Shown piece by piece: positions 25,536-61,967 of a stretch of 64,000 nucleotides of DNA. Within the stretch, counting starts at the first letter, position 1. Every line of letters begins with the position of its first letter. This stretch comes from Himantopus leucocephalus (taxonomy: Eukaryota > Chordata > Aves > Charadriiformes > Recurvirostridae). A program made the position numbers and the translations under genes. The stretch covers positions 5,880,984-5,944,983 of the forward strand of contig RSEF01000012.1 of NCBI GenBank assembly GCA_003993805.1. Reading direction: 5' to 3'. Under the pieces are notes generated by a model that made no database searches, was not told the DNA's origin, and saw only the letters and a program-made list of their open reading frames with translations.

Positions 25536-27416
25536 GCTGAGGATTCACAGCCCAGAGCCTTTGCCTGAGAGGAGTCGTGAGTATGAGTTTGTGGCCTGAT
25601 GGTTTGGGCTCTGCCAGCAAGTGGGGAGTGTGTCCTGTTCACTGCTTGCTGAGACTCCTCATGCACTCTCAATAAACCATGGTAGATCTTTTCCTGTTGA
25701 GCTTAACGAATCTTGAACTCCTTTCACAGTGGTACAGCTTCAGCAGAAACGGTGGAAAATGCCCCTGTGCTCTGCCTAGCGTACGGCCCTGATGGTTAGC
25801 TAGGTCTCGCTCTTGGTGGTGGGAAGGTGCGGGTGCAGCAAGGCTCAGGGAAGGGAAGAAGTAGGCATGGGTCTCCTGCCTGCGGCATGAGCGTGCGGGC
25901 TCTGGAACCAGTGGTCCTGAGGAAGGTATGACACACTGTGTCCGCAGTCTTCTATCTCCTCACAGTTGTGTTTAAAACAGAAGCGTTGCAGTTTGGATGT
26001 AGCCCAGTCTGGCAGGTACCCAGCAGGTGTACCTACAGCACTTTTGAGCTGAGGGCTGAAGTGGAAGACTGGCATCTAGGATTTGGGTCTTGACCTAGCG
26101 CAGGTGTGAAAGGGGCACCAAACTGTCAAATCATTTTAAGATTTGGATCCTTCTGGGCTTTATGTGCTTTTCAGTTTTGTATGAAAAATTCAGGTGCTGT
26201 CATTGGGTTTGTCTGATTTGCCAAACGCCATGTGTGAAGGCGGCGGCACATACAGGAATGGCGTACCAGGAATCTGTGTGTTCTTTCATTCACAGAATAC
26301 GCCCTGAAATGTCGAAGCTTTTATCTGTCAGGAAAGTGTTTCACAACAATCATGTTTTATCCCGTTGGCGTTTTAATTTCCACTCAACTGCTTTTTCTCA
26401 GACAATTGAGATTTCAGCCTGAGTTCCTAATGATGGGTTGTGAGACGTAATTATGTGGGAAAACAAAGAGAACCAAAATCTGTGAAATTAATTGCCCTAC
26501 CCTTTTTCACCCGCCTTGTGTGAAATATTGTCAAACTAAGTGGACTAAAGTGGGCTTAAATACTGAGTTGTTCATATGAAAAACAGGATGTGTGGCTTGT
26601 GCAAGACAACAAAATATTTGATTATTATTTGGGGTATAATTGTTGAACTAATCCTGTAATGGTTTTGCTGCTGTCTAAGGAAGAGGGAACTTGACATGGA
26701 AGTTGTGCGTCTATGGATTGTTAGTTATAGTTTAGGCAATCTGAGTCTCTGAAAAGGGAGTTAGTGAAGAATAACTAACGTGCCTGAATTCACACTACGG
26801 TTTGCTGCTCAGTGGTTCGGTGTGTAGATAATCCTGTGTTACTGTCTCTGAAAAACATACCTCTATTTGTTTCTGTGTGGTTTATTCTTATTTCTGCTGG
26901 GTCATTTGGATGGTTGTGCTCTTCAAATTACTGAAAAGTGAACAGGCTTAGAACTTTTCTTGATTTGTTAGCTGCATGCGTAATTAATTACATCCTGCCA
27001 ATTGTAGACAATCCTTGTCTCATTTCTTTGGCTACTTGACCATAAATATCATCTGTGTTCAAGGCAACAAAGACAAATTTATCCAGTGGGGAAAAAAATA
27101 TTGGAAATGTTTGAAGGGGAACGTGATTGCATTTTTGGGGGTTTTAATTCTAGGTTCATGTGGTAGTGTGTATTAAATTTTCAGATTCGTACAAGTACAG
27201 ATGTAATTTGGGCAGGTGTTGCTTAGGCCGCAGAGAGATGGCCACGCAGCTCTCTGTGCTGGTTGCCATGGCCGCTGCGCTGTGGTGGGGCTGGTGGTGC
27301 CAGGTGGCTGCTGTTGCCTGTCGCGGGCGGCGCAGCAGCCTCGTGCCCTGCTCCCTGCCGCGTCTGGTGGGGGTGGTATGGAGCTGGGCTGGGTGTGCAA
27401 GGCTTGGAGGAAATTC

Positions 27417-27459
27417 TAGAATCATAGAATGGTTTAAGTTGGAAGGGACCTTGAAGATC
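27417..27459 (-). repeat. CR1 LINE 3' end fragment cut by the gap
   Basis: AGAATCATAGAATGG followed by TTGGAAGGGACCTTGAAGATC, a well preserved CR1 terminus that runs straight into the Ns. The gap is probably caused by this repeat. Confidence 0.85.
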
Positions 27460-27559
27460 NNNNNNNNNNNNNNNNNNNNNNNNNNNNNNNNNNNNNNNNN
27501 NNNNNNNNNNNNNNNNNNNNNNNNNNNNNNNNNNNNNNNNNNNNNNNNNNNNNNNNNNN
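27460..27559. other. Assembly gap (100 N)
   Basis: Exactly 100 Ns, the usual placeholder for a gap of unknown size. It is flanked by a CR1 end on the left and a possible CFAP92 exon fragment on the right. Confidence 0.98.
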
Positions 27560-27595
27560 GAGTCTGAATTTGAAGCCATAATTACCATAAACATG
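27560..27595 (+). CDS. CFAP92: Possible CFAP92 exon fragment cut by the gap
   Basis: Directly after the Ns, 12 codons ([12 protein letters not shown]) run to ATG|GTAGAA. The donor is in phase 0, as the next exon needs. The 5' part would lie in the gap. Short, so uncertain. Confidence 0.35.
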
Positions 27596-30500
27596 GTAGA
27601 ATGATGTTCTGAAGTCAACGAAAAGGTACGAGGGCTTAATTATACTGTGTCAGTAGAGAAATTTGAGGTGTTGTAATGAATGGTGCTTCCCCTGTCACAT
27701 GTTTGAAGATGACCAGCATCAGCTCTCCAGAACAAACATTTAGATCTGTAAGTGGAAGTCATTCCCTGGTGAGTGCTTGCCTCAAGTCTGCTGCCGTTAG
27801 TCTTGCAGAATGTCATATGCAAGGGTGAAATGGTGATGTTTCTTTTTAATAGTCTTTTTGTGGAGTATTTTGGTAATAAAGAGCTGTTGTGTAATAAATC
27901 TATATATAAATATAGATTATGTTTTGCTGGGTTTTTTTAAAGCTTTTTTGTTTTAATGTTTACAGAATCATTTGCTTGTTTATAATTTTTCGTAACACTC
28001 TGAATTCCCAATTGAGACAGAACTCACATGTAGTCTCTCTTTGCAGGCTAACGTCGGTGCTGTACACCAACTCAAAGGACAGATGAAAAAGCCAAAGTTT
28101 GAAGTTTTCAGGATTTCTCCTGTTGATGGCAAATCTGTCTTTAACTACAGCTGTCAGAGCCTGAATTCGGCAGAACTTGCAAAGAAGCATCTTCGCCAGG
28201 AAATGGCAAAGGTAAAATGAGATGCATAACTAGAAGATCTTGGCTTGCTGTATGTAGTCCTTAAAACAAGAGAGATGAATTAAATAGTTTTACAATAGTA
28301 ACTTCCATGTTAGCACATAGGAAGGGAATTTGGGACCCAAAAAGATCTCATTCTGAGAGGTATTCTTTGTTGGTGTGTAAAATTCTGCTCTTCGTGCTGT
28401 TCGTTATAGTCGTCTCGTCTCCATGACTTGGGCTAACTTGGGCAGACTTTGATAACCTCAATGGTCATGTCCGGTTCTGTCCCCCACACATTAATAAATG
28501 GGAGAATTTGGGTAATTACAGCATTGGTGTATGCAGTATTAAGTGATTTGAAGAATACATTTAAGAACACATTTGAAGAATCATGTTTATCTGCTTTTGT
28601 CTGAATAGCTGGCTTGAATCTTAATAACAAATGCTATTTTCCTATCAGCTAGTGGAAATTACTGTAGCTCTGTGGAAACAGTTCATGAAGTACCGTGAAC
28701 ACAGTATGAACTAGAGATCTGTTTTTGTGCAAATAATATTAAAGATACTTATTTCTGTAATAATTTTACAGACATCCCATTATATCACTTGTAATTAATT
28801 CCATCATTGGAGCATAATAGAATTAAATTTAATTTTTTAAAAAATATTTAATGATATATATTTCGTATAATTTTGTTCTGTGATTACTTGCACTCTTAAG
28901 GAAAGAAATGATACTGGTTCTGTACTTTATGGGCTGCTCTCCCAGCAAAGGGGAATTCACATTAACAACAACGAAAAAAATCTTTTTTGTGTAGGAACCA
29001 AAGAACAGATTCACTTATTGTCATGAGTATCTGTCAGCCACATTTGACCCAGTGGATGTGGTTGCTGCCTGTAAGGAATTCTGTGCAAAATCCAAGAGTA
29101 TGTGGCTGTCACCGGATGGGTTTGTATTTCCTGGATTTAAGAGCAGCATTGAAAGCAACCTGCACCCTCAGATGCCTGATGAAGCACGTCTGGAGGAGTT
29201 AAGGGAGGTAACAGAAAACTTAAATCCAGCAGTCCCAAGTGAACCTCAAGTGTTTTAGGAGACTTGAAAGAGGCAGAGTGCTTTACTGTATGGAAGTCTT
29301 TTTGAGAGGTATGGCCTAGGCAGCTCTTTTGAGGGTGATGCCTCTATTTGCAGATAAGGTACAGCAGCATCTAGTTCATCCTGGTGATATTTTGTTTGGA
29401 TACAAATTCTACCTTGAACACATACAGAACACCCATTTGCCAATATTAATTGGATATTAATAGGTATTAATGGACTATAGAGTACTTTGTTTTACATTTC
29501 CAAGTGGGGTGTAGTGTCAGAACAATCATATTGCATTCCATGACGAATGGGTTCGAGGCTGTTCTTCACGAGTTTCCAGTCTAGGTGTAGCCTTCCTTCA
29601 TGTTTCCAAATTCCCTCACACCTTGTTTTTCCTCCATCATTTATTTATGGTTTGTAGTTACAGTTTTATGGAGTGTTTGTCCTCCACCACTGTGTGTTGT
29701 CTGACAGGTTCTTTCTGCCCTGTGTCCTCTTTCCCTTCCCCTGGTCTCTACTATTTAGCTTCTAATTTGCTGCCATTTTACTGGCTCATCACCTTGACTA
29801 GTTTACAGTTCCCTGTTCGGAGCAGTCTTCAGCATTGTGCGTACTCTAGTGCATATGGTCTGCGTTAGGAAGAAAATTTGTATGTTATTAGAATTGGCGA
29901 GATGAGGAAATAAAGGGAATAGAACAAGGTTTTTTTGTGCAGGATCAGTAAATTCTACCAAATTAATTGAACACAGTCACAGCACAGAGTGCAACAAGCT
30001 GAATGCTTGGAGGCTCATTAGCATATCTTGCAAGAATGTGTACATGTTCATTTAATTTTCAGGCTTTATTTATCTTTTTTTTTTCATACAAATTAAAGTA
30101 GTTTCTCAAAAAGGTTAGAATATAGCTGAAGTGAAATGGTTAGTGAAAATGAGTGCTTTTTCCTGATCCATGATGCTGGAGAACGTATCTTCTCATAAAG
30201 GAGCAGAGAAGATTCACTGACCAAGAGCCAGCCAGTACGGTATAATTGCTGCTGCCTTTTGCTGACGAGACAAAAAAGAGGCGGGGAACTAGGCAGTACA
30301 GCAGCAAAAACTGAGAAGCCAAAAAAAGGGGTAGCAGGCTTCTGGTGCAGCAGCTGTGACCAACACCAGAGTTACCGAACTGAAATACCTGAGGGACTGT
30401 GATACTCGGTGTGGGAGTAGCAGTTGATTAGTATGTTGTGTTCACCGTTGGCACCTAACTGATGGGATGAGGGGAAGAGAGCTGACATGTTACCCTGAAT

Positions 30501-33500
30501 GACACTAGGTGTAACCTGGCAGTACTAATAGCTGTGTAGCACCAGTGCTACCCATGGAGCTGAGAGAAAAGAGGAAGGAGGCTCCTTCAGCTCAAGCAGG
30601 GACCTCAAGGGCATGACTAGTGTTGTATTGGATAATGGAGATAGATTCTGAACTTACCATTCCTGTTACCTGAAAGGTGGAACAAAAGCAGAAAGCTATT
30701 AGGATCCCAGTCTGAAGCAGTCTGGTTTTGATACATTGCCTCTCTAACCATCCTCGTTTTCTTCTCAAACACAGAATTTGACCATCTTCTGTGACACCAT
30801 CTCTTGGAAGGCAAAAACATTCTTGGAGTCCTTCTGGATTCCTAAAACATCTGTACTGTTTCTGTACAGCAAAATATCTGTACAGCATGTATAATAATAC
30901 TGTAAAATATCTGTACAGTTTCTGTACTGACTCAGCTATCCTTTAACAACACAGTTTTAGGTGAAACAGTGAAAGTACAGGGCTAACACAGTCTTGTGTA
31001 GTGAAGTCTGGACTTTGGTAAGATCGTATTATGGCAGTTGTTAGATTGCTCCCCAAGAATCCGGCTAACTTCTTTTTTGTGACTCACTGGTTATTTTGGC
31101 CTGTCTTCTTAAAGGGATTCAATTTTCATTTAGAAATGGCAGGAGAATGCTCTGCATGCTAACATGGAGCCAGTGCTGTCACGAGACAGATGGAGCTGGG
31201 ACAAACGGCACATTGATTTTGATCTTTATAAGAAGCCACCTGAGCTCTTCATGACAGCAGCCCCACCGCCCGGTAATGCATCTGTTAAAATTAACTAATC
31301 ACAAACCTTTTAACTTGAAGCTCTGACATATGGTCCTGAAGCTTGTTCAGTTCTGCCATCGAGGAAGGGAGTTGGAATGCAAAGAGGTTTAGCAAGGAGA
31401 TCCATGTACAGCAAAACTGTTTGTACTCTAGCAAATGAAGCATCTTAGGATGTATGACCTTGGCCGTACTCCAATTTCACCCCTCTGTTGACCCAACTTC
31501 TTAGCCTTACTAACATGAGTTACGGGCTGTAAGCAATAAGAGATAATTGGTGGTCCAGAGGGGGCCTGAGATGAGCCAGTTAAATCTGCACGCTCTCTCA
31601 GCAGCCCATAGTGTGCCTGTAGTGGGTAACCTCATTTTCTCCCACAAACAGTAACAGACAAAGTTGTATTTCATTATGAAATGGTATTTTGAAAAGTTTG
31701 CCATGTGTTTCTTTTTTGCCCAGAACCAACTGAGAGTCACTGCAATATTTACAAGCAGAAAACAATAGATTTATTGTGGTTGTTAGAATCTTTCATCTTT
31801 TACAACATTTGTGCTGCAACTTGCAAAACACTTCCTTGGTGGAGTTCTTCTCAAGTGCTTCTTACAGAGAAATGCTTTTGGAAGCAGTCAGGATAATTCC
31901 ACATTCACGTGTCTTTTATGGAGCCCAAAGGGCAGTGAATTGTCTTTGCTGTGGGCACTAACACCTCTGTCATTTCTTGTAGTGGAATCCTTGTGAAAAA
32001 GGTTCTTTGCAATAGAGGCTTTTAGCCTAATTTTTTTAGTTCAAACAACCAAAACTTATCTCTTCCATCTAATTGGTTTCTATTGCCTGGTTTTTCTTTT
32101 ACAGTCTGTTGCTGGCCTTGGGAAGATGCTACTCGGATTCTGCAAACTACCTTTGGTGATACCAAGCTGAAAGCTCACCAGCGCTCCATAGCAGCCGAGT
32201 TACCCACACGTGGGCCAAGAGCCAGGTTTCAGCTGCAGAAGCTCCGAGGACTTCTGAAAGATGAACCTCTGAAGTTCTCACTGGGGAAGGCAGGACCAAT
32301 TTTGAAGGTAAAAGGTAACTGACCCTGACACCTACCTTTGCGCAGCAACAGCTGTCCCGCACTTTGTGGAATGCAGGTAACATGTGACACTTCATTTAGC
32401 ACAAGACTTTTGGAAGTAAAAATATGTGTTGAAATTGGTGTTGATAGCACTGGCTGATTCAATCTTACAAAGCTCTTGGTAAACCATATCAGCCTGGGCA
32501 CAAAATGATTTTGGTTTTTTATTTTGGTTCTTTGCTTTGATGCTCAGAGGTAATGGAGGAAGGGGGAGAATTTCTGTTCAATTAACTGACTTGCCTGTCA
32601 GTGTGCAGTGGGTGAGAAAAGAAGAACAATTTTTGGCCAGCTGGCTTAGCTGCTCTAAAAGAAATTGTAATGTCCCCTAATGAAATGTAGGGGCCGAGGG
32701 ACTTCTATGGACTAGATGCCAAATGTCTCACCATGTGTTCTCTTGATTACCATAGTGCTGTATAGAGCGCTGCACTTCAGCCTGTTGGTGCAGAAATCCC
32801 ACACAGACACCCCAGTTTGCAAGACTAAAGGATTTGTGCTCATTAATATGAAAAGCTGTATGGGTGGCCTGCACCTAACTGTTCTTTTGTTGGCTGAATC
32901 GTACTCCGTGCTTGCATATAAATGACTGACCCAAACCCTGAGCATGCTTTTAAAGCTGATTTTGATCAAAGGGGCTGAAGCTCACTGTTGGCTACAAATG
33001 CTCTAGAAAAACAAACACAGGAACTACGAGAATGGTGGTAGCAAAAGCAGAGTTAAACCTTTGAGGCCAGCTCACTGCCACCTGCCCCCCCCCCTTTATT
33101 TTTTTTAAATATTCAGGGTGCCAATTTTTGTTTTAAACGGCCACTCAGCAGCAAGCTGCCTGGCCTCCTCAGCTTACAGTGTCAGGCTTTGAACTGCCTG
33201 GCCCTTAGTGCTCCCTGTGCTTGGCCTTCTGTTCTGATTTGGCTGCTCAAACTATGAAACTTGTCCATCTTGGGCTCTTTGCCTGTTTCCTGTAACACAG
33301 CCCTTTTTGCTGGAGTGCATATAAATAGTCTTATCAGTTTATTTGATAACTTACATATTGCACTTCATGACATTCTAATTATGGCAATCAGATTTGTCTC
33401 TGTCCTATCCCAAGTTTCTTGAACGTGTTTTTTTCAAGCCTTCCAACTATAGTCCATGGGAAGATATTTCTGTCTTGCCTCACAAAATTGGCTACTCTTT

Positions 33501-35354
33501 TGCAAAGACAACCCTTTACAAAGGAGATGTTATGCGCCTTAGCTTCCAAGGGTCTGCTTTGGAAGAAAGATAAAAAGAAAAAAAACAAACCACAAAACAA
33601 CTACCACCCCCCTACACCGTCACCCCCACAAAAAAAGCAGTGTATTTTTAGTTCTTGCTTTTAATAAGTGCCAAAGTAGCCTCCTTTTCCAGTACAGTGG
33701 TTTTCCTCTGACAGAAAAAGAAAGAAAAACATCCTTGCTGGATAATGCGCCTTGCTGAAGGAACATAGAATTTAAACATGATGGATATATTAAGGCTAAA
33801 CATCCAGAGTCATGTTATCACAACATTTTTTTTCTGCTTATTTTTATGCAAGATTGTTTTCAGAAGGGTGAACCCAGTATCTCAGCTCCACTAGCTAGTT
33901 TAGTGCCATTGCCTTCTCTTACCTGCACATTTTTATGCTATTGTGTTCTCTACCAATTTGTCTCTCTTGCATCACCTCCTCCTTTTTTTTTGTGGTGTGG
34001 TTTTTTTGGGTTGGTTTTTTTTTGTTTGTTTGGTTTTTTTTAAATCATCTTTGCTGTATATAAGCGGTATAATTCCCCTCCCTGGCGCCCGGAGGAGGAT
34101 GCCTGGCTGGCTGATGACAGGTCATACCATCCACGCAGATCTGGGCATTGCTGGAACCCAGAAGGATTGCGCGTTCTATCCTGCTGGCACTCTGGCCGCT
34201 CTTCCTGAGGTGTCATTGCTCATCCCGCTGCACTGGGGTCCAGCTCTGCGCCGCCCTCCCCCAGCTGACTGATGACACAAGGCAGTCTTTCTGTTAGCGT
34301 GTAGTGGGAAACGGCCTCTTCCTAGGTGCAGGCTTTGTATTGCTATGGACTTTTTTTTAAAAAAAAGTAATCCTGCAGGCTTCCTGTACCTGCTTCAACT
34401 GCGGGACTGTCTCCCAAACCATGTGCTTTATTTAGCCTTCTGCGAGCGTAATCTGTAAACTGAGTTATGTATGCTCATGTCTCGCCTTCAACTCATGCTG
34501 CTGAGTATATTTAGTCTCTCAGATCTTGTCTGGTGCAGCTATTTCACCAGCACAGTTTCTGCTAACTACTTCTACTCACTTGTTTGTTAGGCAAGCAAAC
34601 CACCTGAGGGCTTTACGGCATCCCTGTCCAAGCTGGCGCTTTATCTTTACCAACTAACCTGGCAGTTCTGTTGTGGTTTTTTTTTTTGTTTTGGTTGTTT
34701 TGGTTTTTTGTTTTGTTTTGTTTTGTTTTCCATTTAGCACGAAGACTCAGCTTGTGATTTATATCATAAAGGTTTTGAAGCACAAAGGTTGCACATAATG
34801 GCTTTTTTATTTTTTTAAACGTGATCTCAAATCCAGGCTTGTAAGACCATAGGAGTTTGAGCAACACACACTTTAGCTGTGTATGTTTCCAACTATAAGG
34901 TTGCCTGTAAGGTAAAGTGTTCTGGGGCTCATTTATATAATGAGGGTGCAACAGTTTTCATGTTCTTGTCCATATTTTTGGGTAATCTATGCATTTAAAA
35001 ATGGGGTCGCCTTGGAGCTCAGAGGCACCCACAACTTCTGTGTAGGCAGACATTCCTCACCTCTTCCTTCTTTTAAAGCCCAGCTGGCTGAGCACCTCAA
35101 CAGCTGCTGGTTTCTTGTCCCAGCCTATCCCAGCCCTGTCGGCATTGGACAACCAGCCCTGTGACACCGGTTCGGATGCCTTCCTGGGAAGGAAGAGAAG
35201 CATCGCCAGTGGCTTTGCACGCGGTCCTGATGACCAGCACAGCTTGAAGTGGTGCAACACTGTTATTCCCCAGCACAACAGAGAGCCTGAGAAGTTTGAA
35301 AAACTCCAAGGCGCACAGATGTCAGTGTCAAGTAAGATAACTTACTTGTGTTAA
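27560..35354 (+). CDS. CFAP92: CFAP92 (KIAA1257), C-terminal half
   Basis: Plus-strand exons whose phases match and whose place between ACAD9 and EFCC1, in opposite orientation to both, is that of CFAP92, a cilia/flagella-associated protein. The identification rests on synteny and on the pattern [31 protein letters not shown] cannot run an alignment. Four exons (28047-32307) are solid as coding. A 12-codon piece at 27560-27595, against the gap, and a terminal exon at 35079-35354 are probable. The N-terminal half is not resolved and is partly hidden by the gap. No transmembrane segment or signal peptide is visible in these exons. Confidence 0.72.
28047..28211 (+). CDS. CFAP92: CFAP92 internal exon
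   Basis: 55 codons ([20 protein letters not shown] ... [12 protein letters not shown]) between acceptor TTTGCAG and donor GTAAAA, phase 0 in and out. The other two frames contain stops. Confidence 0.8.
28995..29207 (+). CDS. CFAP92: CFAP92 internal exon
   Basis: 71 codons, acceptor TGTGTAG, donor GTAACA, phase 0. Contains [31 protein letters not shown] and ARLEELRE. The Trp-Leu-x-x-x-Gly-Phe-x-x-Pro pattern is the part most like the family. Confidence 0.82.
30844..30930. repeat. Short imperfect repeats with CTGTAC cores
   Basis: Three diverged units beginning AAAAYATCTGTAC at 30844, 30871 and 30904. The first and third are about 27 bp and nearly the same. They lie in a CFAP92 intron, with no evident function. 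Confidence 0.7.
31134..31272 (+). CDS. CFAP92: CFAP92 internal exon
   Basis: 139 nt, acceptor CATTTAG, donor GTAATG, phase 1 out. Encodes [20 protein letters not shown] followed by [18 protein letters not shown]. Confidence 0.8.
32105..32307 (+). CDS. CFAP92: CFAP92 internal exon
   Basis: 203 nt, acceptor TTTACAG, donor GTAAAA. Phase 1 in joins as [14 protein letters not shown] and phase 0 out ends [10 protein letters not shown] basic, charged segment. Confidence 0.78.
33980..34045. repeat. T/G-rich simple repeat
   Basis: Poly-T with G interruptions in a CFAP92 intron. Similar tracts lie at 34674-34730 (TTTTG units) and at 40046-40107 in ACAD9 intron 15. Confidence 0.85.
35079..35354 (+). 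CDS. CFAP92: Probable CFAP92 terminal exon
   Basis: After a pyrimidine tract (CTCTTCCTTCTTTTAAAG) a phase 0 frame, as needed, stays open for 91 codons ([13 protein letters not shown] ... [13 protein letters not shown] ... KITYLC) to TAA. AATAAA follows 103 nt later, which supports a last exon. A strong donor-like GTAAGA at 35332 allows another 3' end. An alternative phase-compatible end at 34065-34208 also exists. Confidence 0.5.
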   Translation, partial: PSWLSTSTAAGFLSQPIPALSALDNQPCDTGSDAFLGRKRSIASGFARGPDDQHSLKWCNTVIPQHNREPEKFEKLQGAQMSVSSKITYLC

Positions 35355-35456
35355 GATGATAATAATGTGTAAGACAATTGCTAGGATTAGCAAAAGCAGG
35401 CCCACTTCATCTTGTATGGTGCATGTCAAAGACTTACAGTGTATAGCCATTATAAT

Positions 35457-35462
35457 AATAAA
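35457..35462 (+). terminator. CFAP92: Candidate CFAP92 poly(A) signal
   Basis: AATAAA 103 nt after the TAA at 35354, with a GT-rich stretch (GATGTGTCCTG) about 30 nt further on. Confidence 0.4.
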
Positions 35463-37353
35463 TTACTAGACCGATAAATTAAATTCTTAGGATGTGTCCT
35501 GAAGAGACAAACCAATTATATAGGCCAACTTGGCATTCTTGGGAGGTCTCCCTTTCAGGTCCACACTCCAGAATTAAGGAATTAGGTTTGTCACTGGTAA
35601 ACATTGGCCCTGGGTGTCGCTATGCGTTACGTGTATGTTCACAGATTGAGCTTTGCACAGAGCTGTCAGAGACACTGATGCTTCAGCCATGTGCCTGGAC
35701 TTACACTGGAAAACATAGGCTGCAGCATTTCTAATCAAAGAAACATAAATCTAAGTTCTTGAAGTGCAATTTTTACCTTTCCAGTTTAATTTAACTGCTA
35801 GAAATTTGAAGACATTTCGTTATTTGAACTTTCTAAATTGAGCTATACCAGACAGCAAATCTTGCATTAACAGGAAACTTGTAGTTACTATCTCAATTGC
35901 GTATGGAACAATGTAAAGTGGTTTAATTAGTATTTTGTTCTTTATTGTGGGAGACAAGTTCTGGCCTTTATTTTGCTGTCATGCCATCACACGGCATCTA
36001 AGATACTGCTTTGCTTCGTTTAATTACTCAGTTCTTGCAGAAATGGAACAAGGTCAGACTTCTTTGCCTTTTGAGTGTCAGCTTGTGAAATGATGATTCA
36101 TTAGCTCCTGTGTTGAACCTGGTATTTTACTAGGTTGACCGCTAGATTTGCCATTTCATCGCCGGCCTCTCTCTTCCAAAGGCAAGGCAGAGCTGCATCT
36201 GAGAGAACAGGGTGTCTGCTAACAAAATTACTGGCTGTGTTTAGCTGATTCAGAACTACTAAGCTGTTAACAAATTTTGCCAGAGCCCACACCAATCCTG
36301 AAATGCTGCAGCACTTGATGGTCAAAATGCCTTATTCAAATCACACTTCTAAGAGTTGTTGAGCAACAAGAATGAAGTGTCACAGTAATTGATGGAAGTG
36401 GTAAGCTCATTGGCTATTAATTAGAGTAAATTATTTTACAGATTCAGTGTGTTTAGTAACATCTTTAATTGAAAAACTGCAACTCTATTTGGAATTTGTA
36501 GATAGAAATACAGCTTAATCTCAGAGAGGTGACTTTGCTATAAACATTCATTTGTTCACCTGAGAGGACAATGTGCAAGAGCAGGAGGCCCCACCACCAT
36601 CCTCACACAACAGCAAGCCCCCCTCCAGAATGATACGCTAGTGCAAAGTTATTCTGGACACAGGTAACTCGGTAAACAGAAAGCACTCAACGAGCAACAG
36701 AGAATTGGTAATGTGTACCTGTGACCCCAAATAATTGCCTTCCTAATGAAATCTGGCCAGCAAATAGTCCCCAGGTTAGCAAGAGGGAAAAAAAAAGTGT
36801 AAACTGTCATAAAGTCTGACTAATGCTCATGAAAAATCCATGTCTCGTGAGGCTTTTTTTTAAACAGAGCTGACAGCTTATATTTAAATAAAACCCCCTA
36901 TTTATTGTTTCTAAAAATAAAAAAAAACCTAAAGGGGCCAGCGTAAGGCTGAAGACCAAGGCCAAGAACAGAAGATGGGGAAGTTCTCGTTAAATAGAAG
37001 GAAAAACATTTACATGGGAGCTCAGAGAGACAGTGAAACCCCCATCCTTAGGGACACTCAATACTCGCCTGGAGAAGGCAATGGTGACTGTAGCTGGCGC
37101 TGCTGTCCGCAGTGCGCTGGACAAGATGACCTCTGGAGGTCCCTTCCAAACGAAATTGTTCTGATTCTGCACGTCTCTCTGTGCTTCTCTAAGGGTAAGT
37201 AAGTAGTTGATTTCAGCTTAAAGATACTTACAAAAACACCCAATCCCTTCCCTGGGAAAACACATCTCACGGTCCAAACCTCAACTGTCTTTATTTAGCT
37301 CCAAAGGAAACAGACATCTAATAAGATAACTTGAGATTTAAATAAAATTTGTT
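35463..37353. other. Tail-to-tail interval between CFAP92 and ACAD9
   Basis: About 1.9 kb between the two candidate poly(A) signals. It contains the CR1 end at 37.0-37.2 kb and an 80-codon plus-strand frame at 35492-35734 whose acceptor (TTCTTAG) is fair but whose phase does not fit the exon before it. Confidence 0.5.
37024..37172 (+). repeat. CR1 LINE 3' end fragment
   Basis: CATCCTTAGGGACACTCAATAC, then GGACAAGATGACCTCTGGAG, GTCCCTTCCAA and TTCTGATTCTG: the sense CR1 3' end, moderately diverged. It lies between the CFAP92 and ACAD9 3' ends. Confidence 0.8.
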
Positions 37354-37359
37354 TTTATT
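37354..37359 (-). terminator. ACAD9: Candidate ACAD9 poly(A) signal
   Basis: AATAAA on the minus strand about 165 nt downstream of the stop codon, the first such hexamer after the CDS. A second copy is at 37290-37295. Which one is used is not visible. Confidence 0.4.
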
Positions 37360-37523
37360 TATCCTCTTTATATGAAGCAGTGTTTAGAAATCTTATTTTA
37401 CACGGTTACAGCTAATTACATTTGGTAAACTCATGAAATAGTTATTTTTAAGGTGTCAAATAATTGAACTGCAGAAAATTAGCCACTGTTTTACATTCAT
37501 CAGCGTTGCTGTCAGGGAGGCAA

Positions 37524-61939
<24,416 letters not shown>

Positions 61940-61967
61940 CTCGCCCGCCCGCCCTGCTGAGGGCAGC

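Larger units (their letters stand above)
21405..27459 (+). other. Unresolved 5' region of CFAP92
   Basis: Expected to hold the first exons of CFAP92. Besides the candidate at 24241-24403, possible exon-like segments with good acceptors begin at 25730 and 26296. None can be chained to the solid exons because of the gap. GC-rich, CpG-poor sequence at 21560-22150 keeps a 195-codon minus-strand frame open. The rest is AT-rich with nothing recognised. Confidence 0.4.
28212..35078 (+). other. CFAP92: CFAP92 introns
   Basis: Introns at 28212-28994, 29208-31133, 31273-32104 and 32308-35078. They hold the short repeats at 30.85 kb and T/G tracts. A GC-rich block at 34065-34270 is open in a phase-compatible frame ([18 protein letters not shown] ...) and may be an alternative last exon. 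Nothing else seen. Confidence 0.6.

Noticed and set aside
27160..27618. Open frames spanning the gap on both strands
   Set aside because: They contain the 100 Ns and a CR1 end, so they are not real frames.
36975..37202. 75-codon plus-strand frame considered as a last CFAP92 exon
   Set aside because: Most of it is the 3' end of a CR1 LINE.
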